64,000 bases of DNA. Source: Bacteroidales bacterium (GTDB taxonomy: Bacteria; Bacteroidota; Bacteroidia; Bacteroidales; UBA932). The position numbers were made by a program, and so were the translations under genes. This document shows positions 1 through 8,516 of this stretch, in pieces. A model generated the notes under the pieces. It saw only the letters and a list, made by a program, of their open reading frames with translations. It did no database searches and was not told the origin of the DNA. Each line of letters opens with the position of its first letter. Position 1 is the first letter of the stretch. The stretch is taken from assembly GCA_017453565.1 (NCBI GenBank), contig JAFTEQ010000022.1, positions 1-64,000 on the forward strand. The letters run 5' to 3'.

Positions 1-254
1 AGCACAGCCGCCCCGACCAGTATGAGCCACAGATTGATGAGGCTATTGGGGATGTTCCGGGTATTCACGATCAGGCCGATCACCACCCATGATACGACTG
101 CGATGCCGACCATGATGTAGGCCCAGTTGAGAAGGACGTCGGTCGCGAGGCCGTCGTTCGACTCGAAGCCCACGGATGATCCCCAGATGAGAATGCCCAC
201 GCTGACCAGGATCAGCGCAATCATGCCCCATTTGAATATCTTTTCGAGTTTCAT
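1..254 (-). CDS. small integral membrane protein, partial (ExbB-operon partner)
   Basis: The gene starts at ATG 254 and runs off the left edge of the window; about 84 codons are visible with no stop. The protein opens MKLEKIFKWGMIALIL and shows three hydrophobic segments (about residues 8-27, 44-64 and 72-84), so it is a multi-pass inner-membrane protein. It lies 20 bases downstream of exbB on the same strand. Many Bacteroidota carry an uncharacterised small membrane gene between exbB and exbD genes, and this position fits. No enzymatic motif is visible. The role as a TonB-energising accessory protein is inferred from position only. Confidence 0.7.
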   Translation of the reverse strand, partial: MKLEKIFKWGMIALILVSVGILIWGSSVGFESNDGLATDVLLNWAYIMVGIAVVSWVVIGLIVNTRNIPNSLINLWLILVGAAV

Positions 255-274
255 TGTCTTGGACTGGAGGTTAA

Positions 275-1069
275 CTACTTCGCGTTGTACTTGGTGAGGA
301 TGTCAACGAGGGAGATCGAAGAATCTTCCATGTCGATGGTCAGGCCGTCGATCTTGGCAAGGATGTAGTTGTAGAACACCTGCAGGATCATGGCCACGAT
401 CAGACCGGCGACGGTGGTGATGAGGGCGACCTTCATACCTCCGGCGACGACGTTCGGGGAAATGTCACCCGCTGCCTGAATGGCGTCGAAGGCCTGGATC
501 ATACCGATAACCGTTCCGAGGAATCCGAGAGACGGGGCGATGGCGATGAAGAGGGAGATCCAGCTGAGGCCGTTCTCCATTTCGCTCATCTGCACGGAGC
601 CGTAGGAGACGATGGTCTTTTCGACCACATCGACACCCTGGTCGTAACGGAGGAGGCCCTGGTAGAAGATGCTGGCCACCGGTCCGCGGGTTTCACGGCA
701 CACGTCCTTTGCTTTCTCGATACCGCCTTCGGCAAGCGCGGCTTCCACTTTCTCAATGAGCTTCTTGGTGTTGGTCTTGGAGAAGGTGAGATAGAGGATG
801 CGCTCGATGGCGAGGGCGAGACCAATGATAAGGCAGATGATGATGAGGGACATGAAGCCCGCACCACCCTCGATGAACTTGGTCTTGAGGGCCTGGGTAA
901 GGGGGACCTCCGGAGCGCCGGCGGTGAGGGCGGCAAGGTCGTTTGCCGGAGCGGCCGCGACGGTTTCAGTGGCCGCCTGCTCCTGGGCCTGAGCGTCCTG
1001 GGCGAAGGCGATGTTTGCAGTGAAGACCGAGAGGGTCATGGCTGCCAAAAACACGAAAAACTTTTTCAT
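275..1069 (-). CDS. exbB: ExbB/TolQ/MotA-family proton channel protein
   Basis: A 264-residue MotA/TolQ/ExbB-family protein. Members form the proton-driven inner-membrane motor that energises TonB-dependent outer-membrane transport. An N-terminal signal-like segment (residues 1-24, ending AFAQ) is followed by an Ala/Gln-rich linker, a first membrane helix near residues 71-94, a cytoplasmic loop, and the family signature PSLGFLGTVIGM before the last two helices. The extra N-terminal segment is usual in Bacteroidota ExbB. The reading frame is open back to 1171, but ATG 1069 is chosen because the upstream stretch is A/T-rich non-coding-like DNA holding a promoter candidate. The client transporters could include the SusC proteins at the right end of this window (inference). 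Confidence 0.92.
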   Translation of the reverse strand: MKKFFVFLAAMTLSVFTANIAFAQDAQAQEQAATETVAAAPANDLAALTAGAPEVPLTQALKTKFIEGGAGFMSLIIICLIIGLALAIERILYLTFSKTNTKKLIEKVEAALAEGGIEKAKDVCRETRGPVASIFYQGLLRYDQGVDVVEKTIVSYGSVQMSEMENGLSWISLFIAIAPSLGFLGTVIGMIQAFDAIQAAGDISPNVVAGGMKVALITTVAGLIVAMILQVFYNYILAKIDGLTIDMEDSSISLVDILTKYNAK

Positions 1070-1141
1070 AACTGTTTTTGAGTGATTGATTGATAATGTA
1101 TTAATTAGTTTATTGCTTACAGTCAGCATTATAAAATCGAT

Positions 1142-1172
1142 GCAATTTAGCAAAAAAAATCCATTCTGCAAT
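1142..1172 (-). promoter_or_regulatory. candidate promoter of exbB
   Basis: On the minus strand an ATTG at 1169-1172 is followed, after 19 bases, by TAAATTG at 1143-1149. This resembles the Bacteroidota TTTG / TAnnTTTG layout with one deviation in the -7 element. It would give a leader of roughly 65 bases before ATG 1069. It overlaps the very end of the upstream asparaginase gene. Confidence 0.4.
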
Positions 1173-1174
1173 CA

Positions 1175-2221
1175 TTATTTGGAGATTTCTCCCCTCAGGT
1201 CTTCCGAGAGGCGGGCCTTCACGCGCTCCGCGTCGGCTTCTTCGCCCAGCAGATGGAAGAGCTTCGCCAGGGCCGCCTCGGTGGTCATGTCGCCGCCCGA
1301 GACCACGCCCGCGTCCTTGAGCGCGCGCCCGGTGGCGTAGAGATCCATGTCCACTTCGCCGGCGAGGCACTGGGTAATGTTGAAGAGGACCTTCCCTCTG
1401 TCGGCCGCCTCCCGCACGATGTCGGTGAACCAGGGTTTGGATATGGCGTTGCCCGATCCGTAGGTCTCCAGGATGACGGCCCGGATGCCCGTTCCGAGCA
1501 GGACGTTGCGGGCCACCTGCTCGGTGATGCCGGGATGCACTTTGAGGATGGCCACGCGCGTGTCGAGTTTCGTGTGGATGCGCAGGGGGGCGTCTTCCCG
1601 CTCGGGCCGGCGGATAAGCGCGTCGCGGTAGCGGATGCTGATGCCCGCCTCGGCGAGGGCCGGATGGTTGGGGGATCGGAAGGCGTCGAAGGCGGTGGCG
1701 TTCACCTTGGTGGCGCGCACGCCGCGCAGCAGCCGTGCGCCGAAGAAGATGCTCACCTCCGGCACGCGGGCGCGGCTCCGCTCGTCCTTTGCCGCCGCGA
1801 TCTCCACCGCGGAAACAAGGTTTTCCTTGCCGTCGGTGCGGGGCTGGCCGATGGGCAGCTGACTTCCCGTGAAGATGACGGGCTTGCCCAGGTTCTCGAG
1901 CATGAAACCCAGCGTGGCGGCCGAATAGGCCATGGTGTCGGTGCCGTGCAGTACCACGAAACCGTCGTAGTTGTCGTATTCCTGCTCGATGAGTGATGCG
2001 AGCGAGAGCCAGAGGCCCGGCTCCACGTCGGACGAGTCGATGAGCGGGTCGAAGGAGCGGGCATCGATGCGTGCCGCGAACTTGCCCAGTTCCGGGACTT
2101 CTTCCAGGATCTGGCTGAAATCGAAGGGGACGAGCGTCTGGTCTGAGGGACGCTCCTTCATGCCGATGGTCCCGCCCGTGTAGATCAGCAGGAGGGATGT
2201 TTTGCCGGGATTTTGTCGCAT
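1175..2221 (-). CDS. ansA: type I L-asparaginase
   Basis: A 348-residue cytoplasmic asparaginase that hydrolyses L-asparagine to aspartate and ammonia. The N-terminal catalytic Thr lies in TGGTIGMKE near residue 15. The second active-site block HGTDTMAYSA follows near residue 99, with the lysine block GSQLPIGQPRTDGKENL after it. There is no signal peptide, which separates it from periplasmic type II enzymes. Start ATG 2221 is chosen because the family begins a few residues before the TGGTIG motif; the frame remains open to 2557 but overlaps tatD there. The last 37 bases of tatD overlap its start, so the two are translationally close. Confidence 0.93.
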   Translation of the reverse strand: MRQNPGKTSLLLIYTGGTIGMKERPSDQTLVPFDFSQILEEVPELGKFAARIDARSFDPLIDSSDVEPGLWLSLASLIEQEYDNYDGFVVLHGTDTMAYSAATLGFMLENLGKPVIFTGSQLPIGQPRTDGKENLVSAVEIAAAKDERSRARVPEVSIFFGARLLRGVRATKVNATAFDAFRSPNHPALAEAGISIRYRDALIRRPEREDAPLRIHTKLDTRVAILKVHPGITEQVARNVLLGTGIRAVILETYGSGNAISKPWFTDIVREAADRGKVLFNITQCLAGEVDMDLYATGRALKDAGVVSGGDMTTEAALAKLFHLLGEEADAERVKARLSEDLRGEISK

Positions 2222-2985
2222 AGTCCGAAAAGTTGTTCCGCGTTGGCGGTGGTGACGGCCGCCACGGTTTCGAGGTCCGTTTCCTTGAGTTCCGCCACCT
2301 TGGCGGCGATGAGGGGGAGGTTGGCGCTTTCGTTGCGCGTGCCGCGCAGCGGGGTGGGGGCCAGGTAGGGGGCGTCGGTTTCCAGCAGGATGCGCTCGAG
2401 CGGAACCGCCCGGACCACCTCCTGCAGGGAGGCCTTCTTGAAGGTGACCACACCGCCCACGCCGATGCGCCAGTCGCCGTAGCGCTCCAGGCGCCGGAAG
2501 GTCTCGATGCTGCCGCTGAAGGCGTGCAGGTTGCCCCTCAGGCCCAGGTTGCGGCAATTGTCGAGCACGGAGAAAAAGTCGTCCGTGGCGTCGCGCAAGT
2601 GGATGTTTACGGGCAGGTCCCAGGCGGCGGCGAGTTGGAACTGGGCGTAGAGGGCGTCTTTCTGCTCCCGGCGGAATTCCTGCGACCAGTGGTAGTCGAG
2701 CCCGATTTCTCCGAGCGCGACCACGCCCCGGTCGCGCCAGGCCGCCAGGGCGTCCACCTCGGCCTGCCAGTCACGCGTGACGCTGCCCGGATAGAGCCCG
2801 AGCATGGAAAAGAGTACGCCGGGATAACGTGCCGCCAGGGCGAAACTGCCGGGACGCTCCCGGCTGTCGATATCGGCCTGGATCATGCGGCGCACGCCGG
2901 CGCGTACGGCCCTTTCGACCACCGCGTCCTGCTCGCCCGCATAGGCCTCGTCGTTACAGTGGGTATGCGTGTCCACCCATTCCAT
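2185..2985 (-). CDS. TatD-family metal-dependent hydrolase/deoxyribonuclease
   Basis: A 266-residue TIM-barrel amidohydrolase-like protein of the TatD family, metal-dependent nucleases. The metal ligands are recognisable: HxH in DTHTH near residues 5-9, Glu in GEIGLDYHW, His in NIHLRDA, His in HAFSGS and Asp in LETDAPYLAP. Length matches the family. It sits between dprA (10 bases upstream) and the asparaginase, whose start lies inside its 3' end. A sequence TAAATTTG (2990-2997), formed partly by the dprA stop codon, lies four bases before the ATG. The precise substrate (DNA 3' ends, tRNA, other) cannot be told. Confidence 0.92.
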   Translation of the reverse strand: MEWVDTHTHCNDEAYAGEQDAVVERAVRAGVRRMIQADIDSRERPGSFALAARYPGVLFSMLGLYPGSVTRDWQAEVDALAAWRDRGVVALGEIGLDYHWSQEFRREQKDALYAQFQLAAAWDLPVNIHLRDATDDFFSVLDNCRNLGLRGNLHAFSGSIETFRRLERYGDWRIGVGGVVTFKKASLQEVVRAVPLERILLETDAPYLAPTPLRGTRNESANLPLIAAKVAELKETDLETVAAVTTANAEQLFGLCDKIPAKHPSC

Positions 2986-2994
2986 ACCGCAAAT

Positions 2995-4143
2995 TTAGAC
3001 AATTTCGGCGTTTATCCGACACTGTCCGAGCAAGTCGCGCAGCAGAATCCCTTCGTTTTCGAGCAGGCCCGCAAGGACCGAGGTTTCGGCATAGGGGCGG
3101 TCGAGCCGTGCGGAAAGTTCCTCCACGGTGAGGCCCCGCTCGGCGGCGACGAGCTGTGCGAGCCGGAGCAGCAGATCCCGCTGCGGCCCTTCGGCAAAAG
3201 CGGCGATGCGTGCTTCCAGTGCCTTTGCGGAGCCCTTTTCCGCTTCGGCGAAGCCCAGCCCCAGGGCGGCGGGAAGATCTGCGGGGCTTGGGAGGATTTC
3301 GGCCACCCGTTCGCGTATGAGCAGGTTGCAGCCGGCCGAACGGGGGTCGTCCATCCGGCCCGGGACGGCATAGACCTCGCGCCCGTACTCGTGTGCGAGG
3401 CGGGCGGTGATGAGGGCGCCGCCGCGGATGCGCGATTCCACCACCAGGGTGGCGCGGCTCAGCCCGGCGATGATGCGGTTGCGCCGCAGGAAGGTGAAGG
3501 GCTGGGGGGCGGTCCCCGGCGGATAGTCGGTGACGAGGGCGCTGCCCGGAGCGGCGGCGATCTTGGCGGCGGCCACCCGGTGCGTCCGGGGGTAGATCTC
3601 ATCGATCCCGGTGGGCAGGACCCCGATGGTGGGCAGGCCGAAGGACAGGGCGGCGAGCTGGGCCGCGATGTCCACTCCGAGCGCCAGCCCACTCACGATG
3701 GCCGGTTTCTCGCTGCAGCCCCGGGCAAGGGACCCCACGATGCGCGGACAGCAGTCTTTTCCGTAGAGCGAGATGTCGCGGGTGCCTACCACGGCGATGG
3801 GTGTGGTCCGGTTGAAGAGTTCCTCAGGCGGGGTTTCGCTGCGGACATAGAGGCCCGGCGGGGCGTCGGGACAGTCGCGCAGCAGCTCGGGGAATGCCTC
3901 CTCGCTCAGGGCGAGAAAACGGGCACCGCGCCGGGCGAGCCCGTCCAGTTCCCGTTCCGCCTCCTCTTCCGCATTGGAAGGCAGGCCCAGGCGGGCCCGG
4001 TCCCGTGCGGGCAGGTCGAAGACAGCGGCGGCCGAACCCAGTTCATCGGTGAGTTTCCGGGCCAGAAGAGGTTTGAATCCGAATTGATGCAGGAGGGCGC
4101 AGGCGCAGATGCGCTCGCGCCGGAGTTGAGCGTCGTTTTCCAT
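2995..4143 (-). CDS. dprA: DNA-processing protein DprA/Smf
   Basis: A 382-residue DprA/Smf-family protein, which binds single-stranded DNA and loads RecA during natural transformation or related recombination. The Rossmann-like core shows AVVGTRDISLYG near residue 120 and the characteristic IVSGLALGVDIAAQLAAL, followed by GLPTIGVLPTGIDEIYP. An N-terminal helix-hairpin-helix-like region and a C-terminal winged-helix-like region (DRPYAETSVLAGLLENEG) bracket it. ATG 4143 is preceded at seven bases by TATCTTCG (4151-4158), a near match to the -7 element, and upstream of that by the queA terminator, so it probably starts its own transcript with tatD and ansA following. Confidence 0.93.
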   Translation of the reverse strand: MENDAQLRRERICACALLHQFGFKPLLARKLTDELGSAAAVFDLPARDRARLGLPSNAEEEAERELDGLARRGARFLALSEEAFPELLRDCPDAPPGLYVRSETPPEELFNRTTPIAVVGTRDISLYGKDCCPRIVGSLARGCSEKPAIVSGLALGVDIAAQLAALSFGLPTIGVLPTGIDEIYPRTHRVAAAKIAAAPGSALVTDYPPGTAPQPFTFLRRNRIIAGLSRATLVVESRIRGGALITARLAHEYGREVYAVPGRMDDPRSAGCNLLIRERVAEILPSPADLPAALGLGFAEAEKGSAKALEARIAAFAEGPQRDLLLRLAQLVAAERGLTVEELSARLDRPYAETSVLAGLLENEGILLRDLLGQCRINAEIV

Positions 4144-4172
4144 AGTGCTGCGAAGATAGGGCGCGCGCAGCG

Positions 4173-4205
4173 AAAAACCGCCGCTTTCCGGGAAGGAAGC
4201 GGCGG
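4173..4205 (-). terminator. intrinsic terminator after queA
   Basis: Read on the minus strand, a nine-base-pair stem CCGCCGCTT / AAGCGGCGG with a ten-base apical region is followed directly by TTTTT. It lies 36 bases beyond the queA stop and ends about 30 bases before dprA, which suits transcription termination of the NUDIX-queA unit. Confidence 0.8.
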
Positions 4206-4240
4206 ATATTTCTGTTTTCGGGGGTACCGAAAGATTTATT

Positions 4241-5290
4241 TTATAGGATGAGCAGCGCGTCTCCGTACGGACCGAACTTGTACCCCTCCTGAAGTGCCGT
4301 CCGGTAGGCGTTCATCACGGGCTCGTACCCGCCGAAAGCGGCCTCGGCCATAAGCATCGTCGATTCGGGCAGATGGAAGTTGGACACGAAGGCGTCGGGA
4401 ATGGAAAAATTGTAGGGCGGGAAGATGAACTTGTTGGTCCAGGTGTCGCTGGGACGCACGCGCCGTTCGGTGGTCACGTTGGTCTCGAGGGCCCGCAGCA
4501 CGGTTACGCCCACGGCGAGGATCTTATGCCCTGCTTCCTTGGTGGCGTTGATGCTGGCGGCGGCCTCCGGCGAGATGATCATCCGTTCCCCGTCCATCCG
4601 GTGCTTGGAAAGGTCTTCCACGTCTACGCGGCGGAAGTGCCCGATACCCATGTGCACGGTGATGAAGGTCTTCTCAATGTCGGCCAGGATCATGCGGTTG
4701 AAGAGTTCGCGGCTGAAGTGCAGGCCGGCGGCCGGGGCCGAGACGGCGCCTTCGTGCGCGGCGAAGATGGTCTGGAAGTTCTCGGCGTCTTCGGGATCGG
4801 GCGTCTCCTTCACCCATTCGGGAACCGGGGTCTGGCCCAGGTCGAAGAGGGCTTTCTTGAATTCGTCGTAGGGACCGTCGTAGAGGAAACGGAGGGTCCT
4901 CCCGCGCGAGGTGGTGTTGTCGATGACTTCGGCCACCATGCTCTCGTCTTCACCGAAATAGAGTTTGTTGCCGATGCGGATCTTGCGGGCGGGTTCCACG
5001 ATCACGTCCCAGAGCTTCTGCTCCCGGCCCAGTTCGCGCAGCAGGAACACCATGATGTCGGCGCCGGTCTTTTCCTTCTTGCCGAAGAGTTTGGCCGGGA
5101 AGACCTTGGTGTCGTTGAGTACGAACAGGTCGCCGGGCGCGAAATAATCGATGATGTCCTTGAAGAGTCTGTGCTCGATGCTGCCGTCTGCCTTGTGCAG
5201 GACCATCAGGCGGCATTCGTCACGCCAGCGGGGCGGCTGGGTCGCAATCTGTTCGCGCTTGAGGTCGAATTGGAATTGGGAAAGTTTCAT
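4241..5290 (-). CDS. queA: S-adenosylmethionine:tRNA ribosyltransferase-isomerase
   Basis: A 349-residue QueA. It transfers and isomerises the ribose of S-adenosylmethionine onto preQ1 at tRNA position 34, making epoxyqueuosine. Recognised blocks are RPPRWRDECRLMVL-type N-terminus (here PPRWRDECRLMVL), ND(T)KVFPAKLFG, HEGAVSAPAAGLHFS, ITVHMGIGHFRRV and HLPESTMLMAEAAFGG. Length and start agree with the family. It follows the NUDIX gene by 50 bases and is closed off by a clear intrinsic terminator. No other queuosine gene is visible nearby. Confidence 0.96.
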   Translation of the reverse strand: MKLSQFQFDLKREQIATQPPRWRDECRLMVLHKADGSIEHRLFKDIIDYFAPGDLFVLNDTKVFPAKLFGKKEKTGADIMVFLLRELGREQKLWDVIVEPARKIRIGNKLYFGEDESMVAEVIDNTTSRGRTLRFLYDGPYDEFKKALFDLGQTPVPEWVKETPDPEDAENFQTIFAAHEGAVSAPAAGLHFSRELFNRMILADIEKTFITVHMGIGHFRRVDVEDLSKHRMDGERMIISPEAAASINATKEAGHKILAVGVTVLRALETNVTTERRVRPSDTWTNKFIFPPYNFSIPDAFVSNFHLPESTMLMAEAAFGGYEPVMNAYRTALQEGYKFGPYGDALLIL

Positions 5291-5340
5291 AAGTCCGAAT
5301 GTGGATACTTTTAATATACGGCCTCACACGGGGGAAAGTT

Positions 5341-5949
5341 TCACTTTGCCTCGCGGAATACTTCGAGAATGGAGGGGAAGGTATTCTTGAGGAAGGGCGG
5401 CAGGCTGGAGCGGGCCACCCAGGCGGCCTTGTCGATGTCTTCCTCACGCTGCGGGGTGAGCTTGACCGGGTCGGTGTAGAGCATGTCGAACCACCAGGTG
5501 TGTTTGAGGTGCCAGATGCCGTCGCGCAGGTAGCAGTGGTCGGTGACGCAGATGAGGTCGCGCAGCTCGAGTTTGTCTACCCCGGTCTCTTCCTGCACCT
5601 CGCGCAGGGCCGTGGTGCGGATGTCCTCCCCGTCTTCCTGATGCCCCTTTGGCAGGTCCCAGAGGCCGCTGCGTTTGATGAGCAGGTAGTCTCCGCGCCG
5701 GTTCTGCACCAGCCCGCCCGCGGCGTTCACCTCTTTGAATTCGGCGCAGAGCCGGTGGTAGGTCTTGTCGGTATGGGGGGTGGGGATGTAGAGGCGTCCG
5801 AGTTCCGCGGAGGCTTCGAACATGAGGACCAGGGTGTGGATGTCGATGCGTTCGCCCAGATGGAACTCCACGGCGTTGGGATCGGCGAGGGCCTGGTCGT
5901 CGGGTTCGCAGATGATGATGCAGCGCTTCTCGAAATAGATTTTGTGCAT
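5341..5949 (-). CDS. NUDIX hydrolase
   Basis: A 202-residue protein with a complete Nudix box: GHQEDGE, seven residues, REVQEETGV, at about residues 121-143. Nudix enzymes cleave nucleoside diphosphates linked to another moiety; the substrate here is unknown. About 70 N-terminal residues precede the Nudix fold and contain no recognised motif. ATG 5949 is preferred over upstream in-frame starts because a good promoter lies at 5982-6012. It faces the divergent gene at 5996 across 46 bases and is probably cotranscribed with queA. Confidence 0.9.
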   Translation of the reverse strand: MHKIYFEKRCIIICEPDDQALADPNAVEFHLGERIDIHTLVLMFEASAELGRLYIPTPHTDKTYHRLCAEFKEVNAAGGLVQNRRGDYLLIKRSGLWDLPKGHQEDGEDIRTTALREVQEETGVDKLELRDLICVTDHCYLRDGIWHLKHTWWFDMLYTDPVKLTPQREEDIDKAAWVARSSLPPFLKNTFPSILEVFREAK

Positions 5950-5958
5950 GATTCTTGC

Positions 5959-5966
5959 TATCTTTG
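5959..5966 (+). promoter_or_regulatory. candidate -7 element for the gene at 5996
   Basis: TATCTTTG matches the Bacteroidota -7 consensus TAnnTTTG and lies 29 bases before ATG 5996. The only TTTG upstream (5941-5944) is just 14 bases away, so the -33 half is weak. Confidence 0.45.
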
Positions 5967-5981
5967 CCGGAAAGACAGGTG

Positions 5982-6012
5982 CAAAAATAATAAATATGGC
6001 AGCACAATACAA
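5982..6012 (-). promoter_or_regulatory. promoter of the NUDIX-queA unit
   Basis: On the minus strand TTG (6010-6012) is followed after 20 bases by TATTTTTG (5982-5989), an exact TAnnTTTG element. ATG 5949 lies 32 bases further on. The -33 half falls inside the first codons of the divergent gene, so the two promoters overlap. Confidence 0.55.
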
Positions 6013-6448
6013 GAGCAAACACGGCATTGTGTCGCGCCCGCAGAGCGCGCTCTACATGGCCTTCACCGATCTGCGCCGTTTCGTGGACCTGCTTCCCGAA
6101 GACAAGCGCGCCTCGGTGACGGCCGACTCCGACCACATCTCGGCCACAGTCCAGGGCTTCTCGATCGGCGTCCGGGTGAGCCGGCGCGAGCCCTGGTCGT
6201 ATATGGAACTGCAGGACGACGGCGCCCCCTTCCATTTCACCGTGGGCCTTCATTTCGACCCCTCGCCCGAGGAGGGGAAAACCGATTTCTCCATCACGCT
6301 CGACGCCGACCTCAATCTCATGATGAAGATGATGCTGGGGAGCAAACTCCAGGAGGGGCTCGACAAGATTGTGGATGGTCTGGTGGCTGTTTCGGAGGGG
6401 CGTGTCCCCGAAGGCATGCCTCAGGATTTCCAAGGCTTCGGTCTATGA
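5996..6448 (+). CDS. small conserved protein of unknown function
   Basis: A 150-residue soluble protein beginning MAAQYKSKHGIVSRPQSAL. The early LYMAFTDLRRFVDLLP and the alternating pattern of the middle (GFSIGVRVSRREPWSYMEL) suggest an SRPBCC/polyketide-cyclase-like alpha/beta fold, but this is a structural impression, not a recognised family. There is no signal peptide or membrane segment. The stop codon overlaps the start of the following methyltransferase (ATGA), so translation of the two is coupled, and a role linked to RNA modification is possible but unproven. Confidence 0.75.
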   Translation: MAAQYKSKHGIVSRPQSALYMAFTDLRRFVDLLPEDKRASVTADSDHISATVQGFSIGVRVSRREPWSYMELQDDGAPFHFTVGLHFDPSPEEGKTDFSITLDADLNLMMKMMLGSKLQEGLDKIVDGLVAVSEGRVPEGMPQDFQGFGL

Positions 6449-7590
6449 ACGAAGGGCGCGTCGGCGTGCGGCTGAATCCCTTCAAAGGTGCGGCAGGGCC
6501 TGCCGGAGAGGCGGTGCCCTGGAGCCCCTGGGGGCGGCTGCTTTCCGAACGGCCCAACTTTACCCTCGACCCGCTCCTGCACGCGGGCTGCTACTATGTG
6601 CAGGATTCTTCGGCAATGTATGCCGGCTACGTGTTCCGGCGCCATCTTCCGGATCTGCAGCATGTCGCTCGGCCCCTTCGGGTACTCGACCTCTGTGCCG
6701 CGCCCGGAGGCAAGACCACCGACCTGTCAGCCTCGCTGCGGGAAGCCTGCGGCGATGCCTTTACCCTGGTCTCCAATGAGGTGATGCGCGCGCGGGCTTC
6801 CGTGCTCCGCGACAATGTGGCCCTCTGGGGCGATCCAAACGTGGTGGTGACTTCGGTCGATCCGGCCGTGATTGGGCGGGTGCTGCCCGGCTGGTTCGAC
6901 GCCGTGGTGGCCGACGTGCCCTGCAGCGGAGAGGGGATGTTCCGCAAGGATCCGCGTGCCGAGGCCGAATGGAGCCCCGCCGTGGTGGAACTCTGTGCAG
7001 CGCGTCAGCGCCGGATTCTCGCCGACGTGTGGCCTGCGCTCCGGCAGGGCGGGCTGCTGCTCTATGCCACCTGCACCTACGAGGACAGTGAAAACGACGC
7101 CAACCTCGAATGGGCGGCCGCGCAGCTCGGCGGTCGTATCTGCCCGCCTGACAATCCCTTCGCCGACTGGGGCGTGCGCCAGACGCGCTGTGGCAACCTG
7201 CTCCGGCACGGGGAGGTTCCGGGAGAAGGGCAGTGGGTGGGCGCGCTCGTCAAGACGGCTCCGGCCCCCGCCCCGGGCGCAAAAGCCGGTCCGCAGGACC
7301 TGCGCCCGATCCTCTGCGGCGTCGTGAAGGGCGAGCGGAAGGGGAACGATTTCGTGCCCGACCCCGACTATGCCCTCAGTCTTGCCTATGAGGGGGAATA
7401 TCCCGAGCTGGAACTCGACCGCGCCCAGGCCCTGCGTTTCCTGCACCGGGACGCCCTGAACCTGCCGGGCGCTCCGAAAGGCTATCTGCTCCTCCGTTTC
7501 GAAGGGCATGCCCTGGGTTTTGTGAAAAATCTGGGACCCCGCTGCAACAACCTGCTGCCCCGGGGCCGCCGCATCCGTATGGACGTATGA
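6445..7590 (+). CDS. RsmF/NOL1-NOP2-Sun-family RNA cytosine-5 methyltransferase
   Basis: A 381-residue m5C RNA methyltransferase. The AdoMet-binding motif LDLCAAPGGKTTDL is near residue 75, the catalytic-type DVPCSGEGMFRKDP near residue 156, and the second conserved cysteine lies in YATCTYEDSEND near residue 210. A C-terminal part of about 130 residues resembles the PUA-like regions of RsmF proteins. The N-terminus is short: the protein starts immediately before the RLNPFKG block, so the helical segment that usually precedes it is absent, and the frame upstream is occupied by the previous gene. It overlaps both neighbours by four bases. Confidence 0.88.
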   Translation: MNEGRVGVRLNPFKGAAGPAGEAVPWSPWGRLLSERPNFTLDPLLHAGCYYVQDSSAMYAGYVFRRHLPDLQHVARPLRVLDLCAAPGGKTTDLSASLREACGDAFTLVSNEVMRARASVLRDNVALWGDPNVVVTSVDPAVIGRVLPGWFDAVVADVPCSGEGMFRKDPRAEAEWSPAVVELCAARQRRILADVWPALRQGGLLLYATCTYEDSENDANLEWAAAQLGGRICPPDNPFADWGVRQTRCGNLLRHGEVPGEGQWVGALVKTAPAPAPGAKAGPQDLRPILCGVVKGERKGNDFVPDPDYALSLAYEGEYPELELDRAQALRFLHRDALNLPGAPKGYLLLRFEGHALGFVKNLGPRCNNLLPRGRRIRMDV

Positions 7591-8516
7591 AGCGATTCCT
7601 TGTTATCCTGCCGGCGCTCCTCCTGCTGGCCGTACAAAACTCCGCCGCCCAGAGTGCCGCGGAATACAAATCTGCCTACGAACGTCAGGTCCGTATGCTG
7701 GGCCAGGCCGGCGTGGGGGTGGAAACCATCCTCGACCGCTGGGCCGAAGCGGCGCCCGACGACTGCGACATGCTGCTGGCCCGTTTCGACTATTACCTGG
7801 CCAAATCGCGCTCGACCCGCGTGGAGCCCCGGAAGGAAAGCCGTTTCCTGGGCCGCAAGCCCTTCCTGAGTCTCAAAGACTCCACGGGTACGCCCGTCCA
7901 TTATTATGAGGTGCCCGCTTTCGACGAGCCCGTGTTCGTGCAGTCGCAGCAGGCTGTCGACAAGGCTATCCGCCTGCGTCCGGAGGAACTCTCCTACCGT
8001 TTCCGGAAGATTACGGCCCTGCTCGAGTATGAGAAGGAGAGCCCCGACATGGCCGCCACGGCGGTGCTCGACCTGGTAGACCACGACGCGGCGAGCCATC
8101 CCGCCTGGACCCTGAACGGAGAGAAAGCCGGCCCGGAAGTGCTGCCCGCAGCCGTTCAGGAGTATTGCAAGGCATTCTTCGATACGGGCGGCCCGCAGGC
8201 CATGGAGTCGTTCCGCATTGTGTCGGAACGGATGCTCAAGCTGCATCCGCGCGAAGCGGCCTTCCTCGACAATATGGGCACCTGGAACCTGCTGGTGCGC
8301 AAGGATAACGCCGCCGCGCTCAAGTATTACAAGAAGGCGCTCAAATACAAATCCGACGACTACACGGCCGTGTGCAACATCGTGCTGCTGGCGCGCAACG
8401 CTAAAGACGTGAAACTCGAAAAACGATATCTGCCCCTCCTGATGAAACTCAGTTCCGACGAGACGGAAAAGGCCTCGGCGCGAGCGCGGCTCGACTACCT
8501 GTCCGGTAAGCGCTGA
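7587..8516 (+). CDS. secreted tetratricopeptide-like protein
   Basis: A 309-residue protein with a signal peptide (MKRFLVILPALLLLAVQ, cleavage likely after NSAAQ). Helix-turn-helix units resembling TPRs are seen in the second half: the stretch around AAFLDNMGTWNLLVRKDNAA and the following ALKYYKKALKYKSDDYTAV has the W/L-G-Y spacing of a TPR. No catalytic motif is visible. It is likely periplasmic and acts in protein-protein contacts. It overlaps the methyltransferase gene by four bases and converges with the transporter gene, overlapping its 3' end by 22 bases. Confidence 0.75.
   Translation: MKRFLVILPALLLLAVQNSAAQSAAEYKSAYERQVRMLGQAGVGVETILDRWAEAAPDDCDMLLARFDYYLAKSRSTRVEPRKESRFLGRKPFLSLKDSTGTPVHYYEVPAFDEPVFVQSQQAVDKAIRLRPEELSYRFRKITALLEYEKESPDMAATAVLDLVDHDAASHPAWTLNGEKAGPEVLPAAVQEYCKAFFDTGGPQAMESFRIVSERMLKLHPREAAFLDNMGTWNLLVRKDNAAALKYYKKALKYKSDDYTAVCNIVLLARNAKDVKLEKRYLPLLMKLSSDETEKASARARLDYLSGKR

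Noticed and set aside
2233..4251. A 672-codon plus-strand frame opposite tatD and dprA.
   Set aside because: It spans two real genes on the other strand and their junction, and has no recognisable motif.
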